A model generated the notes under the pieces. It was given only the letters and a program-made list of their open reading frames with translations, was not told the origin of the DNA and made no database searches. Position numbers and translations under genes: made by a program. Source: Planctomycetota bacterium (GTDB taxonomy: Bacteria > Planctomycetota > GCA-002687715 > DRQF01). Taken from it: DNA of 13,472 nt. The stretch spans positions 1-13,472 of the forward strand of contig WFTN01000251.1 of the NCBI GenBank assembly GCA_015485455.1. Reading direction: 5' to 3'. The stretch's first letter is position 1. Each line of letters starts with the position of its first letter. Below, in pieces: positions 1 through 6,086 of this stretch.

Positions 1-1
1 C

Positions 2-655
2 ACAATCCCCAGCCTCTCACTCAGTCGCCTCGCCAAGTTCAATACCGCAAGCATCGCTCTGGTGGGAGCCACACAGACAGCCAATTCCCAAGGTTTCTAC
101 ATGGAGCAGCACTTCACCGAACAAGACCGCAAAGATGCGAGTGAGGGCAAGATTGAAATAAACTTGCCAAGCAAGACCCTGGCTCTGCGCCTCATCGGGG
201 ATGAGAAAAAACCTCTGCCATGGGGGGAAGTGTCCATCATACCTCTCGCCGAGGATTCCTTATCCCAAGCACTCCGTCGGCAATTGGTTGATAACAAGGA
301 TGCTCTCGAGGGTTTTCAGCCAGAAATTCAATTCAATTCGGTGAAGTCAAGAACAGGGCACCATCCTGATTATCTGGAAGGCTATTCCCTAAGACCTCCT
401 TCGTTCTTGCGTGGAGCTAAAATCCGAGGGCGTTTTGCCAAGTACGGAGCCTAGTACAATAGCCGCCGAAAAGGTCGTGCCGATTCCGATGGGTATCTAT
501 TCACTTCTCTCGCTGGGCTCAGAACCGGAAATCTCTATGTCCTTTATATTTGGGGGAAATCCCGTAATCCCCAAAAACCAGACCGCCGACTGGTCTTTAG
601 AGCCGAGGCTGGAATCACAGACTTAGGCGCAATTACTGTCAACCACTTCGATTAG
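2..655 (+). pseudogene. 3' part of a carboxypeptidase-regulatory-like (Ig-fold) protein, interrupted by in-frame TAG
   Basis: The frame is open from the left edge, so the gene starts outside the window; it runs to a TAG at 452-454 and then stays open in the same frame for 66 more codons to a TAG at 653-655. The part before the stop contains ALRLIGDEKKPLPWGEVSI, which resembles the opening strand of a carboxypeptidase-regulatory-like domain (V-x-D-x-x-G-x-P-x-x-x-A/E-V). The part after it contains RADSDGYLFTSLAGLRTG followed by LYVLYIWGK, the typical closing strands of the same fold (T/A-D-x-D-G-x-F-x-x-x-x-L-x-x-G-x-Y-x-L). The fold therefore seems to span the stop, which suggests a recent nonsense mutation, a sequence error or readthrough rather than two genes. 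The GTG at 62 is not a convincing start because the frame is open upstream. Substrate and exact role are unknown. The family assignment rests on motif pattern only. Confidence 0.55.
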
Positions 656-873
656 CGACCGAATCCCCAGCTCAAAGTGGCCTCTATGGCCTCATACCCC
701 AACCAAATTTCATCTTGACAAACGCAAAATTGCTGCTCTTGGCCTAATTCCGGCCTTTTCTTAAACTTGTGGGCGTCCTGCTCGCTCTTCGCCTGTCGGT
801 CGCCATCCCATATTGACGATTCAAGACCGCGGCCTGGCCCAGGCATACAGGGCATTCCCAAAGGAAGACCGAG

Positions 874-2703
874 ATGACCAGTGAAACTGTAGGGTTTAGT
901 GACTTCGACCTAAACCCAAAGATCTTAGAGGCGATTGAGAAAGTTGGCTACGAAACGCCCTCTCCAATCCAAGCTGCTACCATTCCCCTTTTGCTCGAAG
1001 GACGAGACATTGTCGGGCAAGCCCAAACTGGCACCGGCAAGACCGCTGCCTTCGCCCTGCCATTTCTTTCCAAGATCAATGTCAAAAATCGAGCAACCCA
1101 GATGTTGGTCTTGGCGCCAACCCGCGAGCTCGCCATTCAAGTGGCTGAAGCCATGCAAAAGTATGCGGGTAGGATGGCAGGTTTCCATGTGCTCCCTATT
1201 TACGGCGGCCAATCAATTGAAACTCAGCTCCGAGCTCTCAAGCGCGGAGTTCACGTCGTGGTGGGAACGCCCGGTCGTGTCATGGATCACATCCGCCGTG
1301 GAACCCTCAAGCTCGACCAACTGACCGGCATGGTCTTGGATGAGGCTGACGAAATGCTGCGGATGGGTTTCATTGACGATGTTAAATGGATCTTGGAGCG
1401 AACACCCGACTCCCGCCAAACAGCCTTGTTTTCTGCCACCATGCCTGACGTTATTCGCAAGATCGCAGCCAAGCATCTGCGTAACCCAGAGCATATTTCC
1501 ATCAAGGTCAAGACGGCCACCGCTGATACCATCAATCAGCGTTCCTGGTTGGTGGCGGGCATGCACAAATTGGATGCCCTCACCCGCATCTTAGAAGCCG
1601 AGCCTTTCGATGCCATGTTGGTCTTCGTACGAACGAAGATCACAACAACAGCCCTGGCGGAGAAACTCGAAGCTCGGGGATTCGCGGCAGCGGCCCTGAA
1701 TGGTGACTTGGCTCAAGCTCAGCGGGAAAGAACAGTCCAACGTCTTAAATCGGGTAAACTCGACATCTTGGTGGCAACGGATGTTGCGGCCCGTGGTTTG
1801 GATGTTGATCGTATCAGTCACGTCATCAATTTTGACATCCCTTACGACACCGAAGCCTACATTCATCGTATTGGCCGAACGGGCCGGGCTGGCCGCAAAG
1901 GCGAAGCCATCATTTTCGTTTCCCACCGTGAACGAAGAATGCTTCGGACTATTGAACGAGCCATTGGCAGCCGCATTCAATCCATGCGCTTGCCAACGGT
2001 GGCCGAAGTTAATGTCAGACGTGTGAGCCTCTTCAAAGACCGTATCAACGAAGTTTTGAATCAGGGCGATCTGGGCTTCTACGCTGGCCTGGTAGACGAG
2101 TTCCTCAGTGAAAACGACGTGGAAGCTCGGGACTTAGCAGCAGCTCTGGCCCGCATGAGCCGCGGAGACCGGGCCCTCCTCCTGGAGGAATCCAAAAGCG
2201 AACGCGAAGGCTTTGCCGGCGACTTCCAAAAGCGAGATCGTGGCGACCGCCAAAAGCGAAAGGACAAACGCCCCGGTCGTGACCGAGACGCAGGTCATGC
2301 TCGGGACCACGGCGGCCCCGGTGGCGGGTTCGAAAAGTTCCGCATTGAGATTGGCGCTGTTCATGGTGTCAAACCAGGAAATATTGTCGGCGCAATCGCC
2401 AATGAGGCGGGAATCAACGCAGACGACATCGGGCGCATCGACATTCAACATGACCACAGCTTCGTTGACTTGCCCGCGGGAATGCCGGCGAACATTTTCC
2501 GCCTCTTAATCCACACTCGCATCAGGAACCGCCAACTCAAACTCTCCAGAGCCGGGGCAACTCCAGGAGGAGCCAGAGACGGCTTCAAGGGCAAGTTCAA
2601 CCGCGACGGGGGCAACAAGCACAAGGGCCCTAAGAAATCGGGGGGCTTCAAAGGGAAAGCCAAGAGCAGCGGTGGAAAGAAGAAATTCCGCAAGCCATCT
2701 TAA
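874..2703 (+). CDS. deaD: DEAD-box ATP-dependent RNA helicase with DbpA-type RNA-binding domain
   Basis: This cytoplasmic ATP-dependent helicase unwinds short RNA duplexes; DeaD/CsdA relatives act in ribosome assembly, RNA decay and cold adaptation. All core motifs are present in the 609-residue product: aromatic-Gly Q-motif region with SPIQ at 29-32, motif I AQTGTGKT (49-56), PTREL (81-85), GG (110-111), TPGR (131-134), DEAD (155-158), SAT (186-188), DVAARGLD (about 302-309) and HRIGRTGR (330-337). After RecA2 comes the helical extension usual in DeaD (about 360-437), a charged Arg/Lys/Asp linker (440-480), a DbpA RNA-binding domain (about 485-558), and a Gly/Lys/Arg-rich tail (about 559-609) of the kind that binds RNA non-specifically. 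Length matches DeaD (about 600-650). The ATG at 874 is chosen because AAGGA at 861-865 sits 8 nt upstream. The 218 bp before it (656-873) hold no convincing gene and could be a 5' leader. Family call is firm; the deaD symbol is by architecture. Confidence 0.95.
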   Translation: MTSETVGFSDFDLNPKILEAIEKVGYETPSPIQAATIPLLLEGRDIVGQAQTGTGKTAAFALPFLSKINVKNRATQMLVLAPTRELAIQVAEAMQKYAGRMAGFHVLPIYGGQSIETQLRALKRGVHVVVGTPGRVMDHIRRGTLKLDQLTGMVLDEADEMLRMGFIDDVKWILERTPDSRQTALFSATMPDVIRKIAAKHLRNPEHISIKVKTATADTINQRSWLVAGMHKLDALTRILEAEPFDAMLVFVRTKITTTALAEKLEARGFAAAALNGDLAQAQRERTVQRLKSGKLDILVATDVAARGLDVDRISHVINFDIPYDTEAYIHRIGRTGRAGRKGEAIIFVSHRERRMLRTIERAIGSRIQSMRLPTVAEVNVRRVSLFKDRINEVLNQGDLGFYAGLVDEFLSENDVEARDLAAALARMSRGDRALLLEESKSEREGFAGDFQKRDRGDRQKRKDKRPGRDRDAGHARDHGGPGGGFEKFRIEIGAVHGVKPGNIVGAIANEAGINADDIGRIDIQHDHSFVDLPAGMPANIFRLLIHTRIRNRQLKLSRAGATPGGARDGFKGKFNRDGGNKHKGPKKSGGFKGKAKSSGGKKKFRKPS

Positions 2704-2704
2704 C

Positions 2705-2733
2705 TTGACAGAAAGAATGCAATGACGTCCAAT
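2705..2733 (+). promoter_or_regulatory. Possible sigma70-type promoter for the cyanophycinase gene
   Basis: A perfect TTGACA (2705-2710) is followed after 17 bp by TCCAAT (2728-2733), a 4/6 match to TATAAT. Transcription would begin near 2740, which would leave almost no leader for the ATG at 2743 but a 45-nt leader for the ATG at 2785. The -10 is poor and the group's promoter consensus is unknown to me, so this is only a candidate. Confidence 0.3.
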
Positions 2734-2784
2734 CATCGGTGAATGAACTGTCGAGAGATCTTTCACCCCTGTTTGGACTCATTC

Positions 2785-3600
2785 ATGCGTCAACTCCTCG
2801 TTTTGGTGGTCCTGTCTTTTTGTGGTTGTGCCACCTCTCCCCAAAGTTCTTCCACTCACGGCCCCTTGGTCATCGTCGGAGGAGGCGGCACACCTACCTC
2901 CGTGGTCAGAAAAGCAATCGAACTCGCCGGTGGCCGCAAAGCCATCGTCGCTGTCTTACCGCAGGCCAGCAATCGTAAGAGCAGGGGGCAAGAATCAAGG
3001 GAGATGTTCTTAGCTGAAGGTGCCCAAACCGCCTTTATTGTCCGTGATCTAAACTCCCCAGAAGCTAAGAACAAGATCCAGACTGCAACGCTGATCTGGA
3101 TGCCCGGCGGCAGCCAAAACCAACTGATGGAAAGCATCAGAAATGCGGGATTGGGAGCAACTTTGTTGGCAATGCACACCCAGGGCGTCGTATTCGGCGG
3201 AACCAGTGCCGGGGCCGCCGTCCAATCACAACTTATGATCACCGGTGAGGCTGAGCTTAGGGCGATTCTCCCGGAAAGAACCAAATTGGCCCCCGGGTTA
3301 GGCCTCATCACAGGCGCCATCATCGACCAGCACGCCATTAAGAGGCGACGTTTCAACCGTCTCCTCTCCGCCGTTCTTGATCACCCCAAACGAGTCGGTA
3401 TTGCCATCGACGAAAAAACAGCAGTTATCTTCCAAAACGAGAGTTTTGAGGTTATGGGAGAAAGTACAGTACTCGTCATTGATGCCCGCAACTCCCTGTC
3501 CATGACCCCAGAAAGCCAGAAGCCCCACGGAGCAAGGAACATCATGCTCCATGTGCTTCGTCCGGGAATGTCATACGATTTCGAGAATCATGGAAGATGA
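2785..3600 (+). CDS. Cyanophycinase-like serine peptidase (family S51), probable lipoprotein
   Basis: Cyanophycinases cleave cyanophycin (multi-L-arginyl-poly-L-aspartate) to beta-Asp-Arg dipeptides with a catalytic Ser. From the ATG at 2785 the product is 271 aa, close to CphB. It begins MRQLLVLVVLSFCGC, a short basic start, hydrophobic stretch and Cys at 15 that look like a lipoprotein signal, although the residue at -3 is Phe rather than Leu. Family marks are VIVGGGGTPT (29-38), WMPGGSQ (105-111), the nucleophile elbow GGTSAGA with Ser141 (138-144), APGLGLITGAIIDQH with His183 (169-183), and GIAIDEKTA (205-213). An upstream ATG at 2743 is in frame, but it would put 14 polar residues ahead of the signal and lacks a clear ribosome site. 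The gene lies 81 bp after deaD, possibly with its own promoter. Activity on other beta-linked or small peptides is possible, since S51 also contains alpha-aspartyl dipeptidase. Confidence 0.87.
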   Translation: MRQLLVLVVLSFCGCATSPQSSSTHGPLVIVGGGGTPTSVVRKAIELAGGRKAIVAVLPQASNRKSRGQESREMFLAEGAQTAFIVRDLNSPEAKNKIQTATLIWMPGGSQNQLMESIRNAGLGATLLAMHTQGVVFGGTSAGAAVQSQLMITGEAELRAILPERTKLAPGLGLITGAIIDQHAIKRRRFNRLLSAVLDHPKRVGIAIDEKTAVIFQNESFEVMGESTVLVIDARNSLSMTPESQKPHGARNIMLHVLRPGMSYDFENHGR

Positions 3601-3648
3601 CAAATCCTGCCCTTCCCAAGACCAATTCTGGTAAGCTGATCCGCTCCC

Positions 3649-3668
3649 GAATCGATCGATCGCGATTC
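3649..3668. other. Short inverted repeat in the cyanophycinase/FG-GAP intergenic region
   Basis: GAATCG (3649-3654) and CGATTC (3663-3668) form a 6-bp stem around an 8-nt loop made of ATCG units. A second small inverted repeat, CTCAC-CGC-GTGAG, lies at 3686-3698. Neither is followed by a T-run, so they are not clear terminators; they could be protein-binding sites or chance. The rest of 3601-3798 shows no supported gene. Confidence 0.25.
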
Positions 3669-3798
3669 TCAGGTGCGTCGTATCACTCACCGCGTGAGAA
3701 CCATGGCGTCCGTGGAAGGGATAGAAATATGGGATTACATGGGGCCACAAGGCCAAGAGTAGCATGGTAGTCACCTCAGACTCCCATGAGGAAAAGCT

Positions 3799-4884
3799 AT
3801 GAGATTGATTTTGCATGTGGGACTCCTCTTCCTTGCTGCTATGAGCGGCCACCTAAACGCCCAAAAATCCTCTTCGTCGCTCACTACGGCCAAAGTAATT
3901 TTGGCGAAGCCCATAAGGCTGAAGGCAGATGGCAAGCTGATCGACTCAGCAGCGTTCCGCTCCCACAGTGGGCCGGCGATCTACGACATCAATCACGACG
4001 GTTTGGACGACTTAGTCGTCGGCAACTACAAAGGCCATTTTCAGGTCTACTTGAACATCAAAAGTAATAAAGAGCCTGAGTACAAAGGTGCTGGCTTACT
4101 CAAAGCCAAGGGCAAGGTCATCAAACTCAATAATTGGTGATGTATTGGTCTCAATCCGCAGTTTGCGGATCTCAACGGCGATGGCATCAAAGATCTCTTC
4201 ACTGGATGTTTCGAAGGAGTGATCTATCTCCTTCAGGGTCAAGAAGACGGAAGCTTTTCCCCAGCCAAACCACTCCTCAACAAATCTGGCAAACGCCTCA
4301 TGTTGGGCCAATATTGGGACTACTCCCTTAAACGATGGAACAACAACCAGGGGCCGTTTCGATCAATCATTGGCATAAGCGTCACCGCCGTTGATTGGGA
4401 CCAAGATGGAGACCTGGACCTCCTACTCGGAGGTTACGACGGCAGCATGCACCTCTGTGAGAACGTCGGAAGTAAATCGAATCCGCGATTCAACGATGCG
4501 TCCACTTCTGTCATGACCGGAAAAACTCCCTTGATCATCAAAGGTGCCCACGGGATTCCCGAGGTAGCCGATTGGGATGGCGATGGGAAATTTGATCTCA
4601 TCAGTGGAAGTGGCGATGGCGGCGTTGTTTGGTTCCGCAATATCGGGACTGTAAAAGCCCCCACTTTCACGACCGCCCAAACAATCATCAATCAGCCAAA
4701 TGGCAAGAAACTCGGCGAGAAACACCCGGGAACCAGAACACAGGTTCATGTGGTTGATTTCGACCACGACGGAGACTTAGACCTCCTTGTCGGCGACTAC
4801 GGCAAGCGAACGATGTCAGACGGCAGCCAAAGTTCCCATGGCTGGGTCTGGCTATACAAGCGGCAAGAGGCGTCAAAGAAATAG
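3799..4884 (+). CDS. Secreted FG-GAP/VCBS beta-propeller protein with in-frame TGA (candidate selenoprotein)
   Basis: The reading frame gives 361 residues if the TGA at codon 114 (4138-4140) is read through; otherwise it stops after 113. A clear ribosome site, GAGG at 3788-3791, lies 7 nt before the ATG at 3799. Residues 1-21 are a signal peptide ending LNA before Gln22, so the protein is exported. Five calcium-loop repeats of type D-x-N/D-x-D-G-x-x-D follow: 63-71, 124-132, 199-207, 258-266 and 320-328, each followed by short beta strands, as in a beta-propeller or VCBS protein. The TGA sits between repeats 1 and 2, in NNW-TGA-CIGLNPQFAD. The downstream part has no ribosome site or signal of its own, and its repeats are intact, so it is not a separate gene. 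As I recall, relatives in Planctomycetota-type genomes have a Cys-Cys-Val/Ile-Gly motif here, which would place selenocysteine at the first Cys. Pseudogene or sequence error is the alternative. Binding partner and function are unknown. Confidence 0.75.
4138..4170 (+). promoter_or_regulatory. Candidate bacterial SECIS element (TGA plus downstream hairpin)
   Basis: The TGA at 4138-4140 is followed after 13 nt by a perfect 7-bp stem: ATCCGCA (4154-4160) pairs with TGCGGAT (4164-4170) around the loop GTT (4161-4163). If the last A-T pair opens, the loop is AGTTT. Bacterial SECIS elements are stem-loops within the coding sequence just after the UGA, with a G early in the apical loop that lies roughly 16-37 nt from the UGA; here the loop starts 21 nt downstream. 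The pairing depends on synonymous choices (CCG, GCG), but the encoded Pro-Gln-Phe-Ala-Asp is also a natural propeller motif, so chance is possible. No selB, selA or tRNA-Sec gene is in the window. Confidence 0.45.
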
Positions 4885-4931
4885 AACAAATCGACGGCGG
4901 GCATACACCGCTGTGAAGCGAGAGCACTAGC

Positions 4932-6086
4932 ATGAAATCCAAGTCCTGTTTTTCGATGAACCCAGATCCTTATCGAGCCGGACTTGAGATTGGCGAATCC
5001 TTGGCGGCCATCAACCCTGAGATCGTTTTTCTCTTCTCATCGATTCACTTCGACGGCTCAGACGAACTTTCTGAGGCGATCTATGAAGTGTTAGGCAACG
5101 ACGACCTCATCTTGATCGGTTGCACGAGCGACGGATGCTTTGAGCGTGAACTTTGCTCTCAAGCCAGGTCGACGGCCATTGGCATCAACAGTGAAGGACA
5201 ATGCCAGTGGGTCATCCATCACCAGCACAACATTGGTGAACATCCCTACGAATCAACTCAGCTTTGCGTCAAAAGAATCATGGCCCAGTGCGGTGGCGCA
5301 ACGCCAAAATTTGCTTTTTTCACCACAGATTTTCGAACCGACACCTGCTTGATCGCCGAAGCTCTTGAAGAAGCTCTCACTTTTCCCGTCGTCGGAGGAT
5401 CCGCCGGAGATGACAACCAGTTGCTGAGGTCTTTTGTCTATGTCAACCGCCGGGTATTCGAGGACACTATCGTCATGGTCGCCGCAGTCGGCGCTATCAA
5501 CTTCGACATTCGCGTTGCCAAAGACATGCTATTCGTCGGACGGCCAGCCCGCATTACTGCTTGTGAGGGCACTTTGCTCAAGAAGATCGATGGTCTTGAT
5601 GCTATGGAGTTCGTTGAGCGAGAAATCGGTAAGCCAGTCGAATCCATCGACAAAGGTGTTCTTAATCTCCTGCTCACAGATAACTCAGGAGATAGCACAA
5701 TTCGCTCGGTTCTTCTTCCGGAAGACAAGTTCGATGAAACATCAGTGCGACTCTTCGCAAAGGCCCGAGAAGGAGACATGATTCAACTTTGTTTCTCGCC
5801 CCCCGAGACGCTCCTTCAGAACATGGCGGAGACCTGCAAAGACATTTCTTCTCTTCCTTTCAAACCAACTGCCGCTATTGTCACCAGTTGCTCTGGGCGG
5901 CAGCTGGTCCTCGGTGACGCCATTTCGCAAGAATTCAAGCTCATCCTGGAACACTGCCCGAGTTTAGAGGCCATGGCCGGCTTTCCTTCTTTCGGAGAAT
6001 TCGCACCTTCCAAGGTCTCTCCCAGCAAGACCCTCTTCCACAACATGACGTCGGTTGTCCTACTTCTTTCGGGAGAATCGGCATGA
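4932..6086 (+). CDS. FIST N and C domain sensor protein
   Basis: FIST proteins are cytoplasmic or membrane-linked sensory modules proposed to bind small ligands, possibly amino acids, and to feed signalling proteins. This 384-residue product is a stand-alone FIST with no signal peptide or membrane helix. Family features in order: IGCTSDG (62-68), the FPVVGGSAGDD turn (151-161) ending the FIST_N half, GRPARIT (203-209) at the start of FIST_C, TSCSGR (318-323), the GFPSFGEFAP loop (350-359) and FHNMTSVVLLL (369-379), the standard FIST_C ending. The ATG at 4932 is 47 bp after the FG-GAP gene; only a weak GAGAG lies upstream, and an ATG at 4956 is a less likely alternative. The stop overlaps the start of the next gene by 4 bp (ATGA), so the two are almost surely co-translated and the FIST protein is the likely ligand-sensing partner of that kinase. 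It is rich in Cys (about 11), unusual enough to note, though no metal motif is clear. Confidence 0.9.
   Translation: MKSKSCFSMNPDPYRAGLEIGESLAAINPEIVFLFSSIHFDGSDELSEAIYEVLGNDDLILIGCTSDGCFERELCSQARSTAIGINSEGQCQWVIHHQHNIGEHPYESTQLCVKRIMAQCGGATPKFAFFTTDFRTDTCLIAEALEEALTFPVVGGSAGDDNQLLRSFVYVNRRVFEDTIVMVAAVGAINFDIRVAKDMLFVGRPARITACEGTLLKKIDGLDAMEFVEREIGKPVESIDKGVLNLLLTDNSGDSTIRSVLLPEDKFDETSVRLFAKAREGDMIQLCFSPPETLLQNMAETCKDISSLPFKPTAAIVTSCSGRQLVLGDAISQEFKLILEHCPSLEAMAGFPSFGEFAPSKVSPSKTLFHNMTSVVLLLSGESA

Noticed and set aside
411..626. Open frame of 71 codons overlapping the TAG-interrupted gene
   Set aside because: Its translation shows no domain pattern, while the frame that crosses the TAG shows a clear carboxypeptidase-regulatory-like ending.
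715..750. TTGACA upstream of the helicase gene as a -35 box
   Set aside because: At 16-18 bp spacing there is no acceptable -10; the nearest AT-rich match is 24 bp away.
741..759. GGCC inverted repeat followed by TTTT upstream of the helicase gene
   Set aside because: The stem is only 4 bp and the T-run is four bases; too weak to call a terminator.
3464..3476. 13-base exact repeat GTACAGTACTCGT, also at 8085-8097
   Set aside because: Both copies encode similar Thr-Val-Leu-Val strands in unrelated proteins; shared codon choice explains it.
3571..3852. Minus-strand open frame of 93 codons across the cyanophycinase/FG-GAP gap
   Set aside because: It overlaps two well-supported genes on the other strand, and its product shows no recognisable pattern.
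4219..4884. Separate gene starting at GTG 4219
   Set aside because: It starts inside the second propeller repeat, has no ribosome site or signal peptide, and is in the same frame as the upstream gene.
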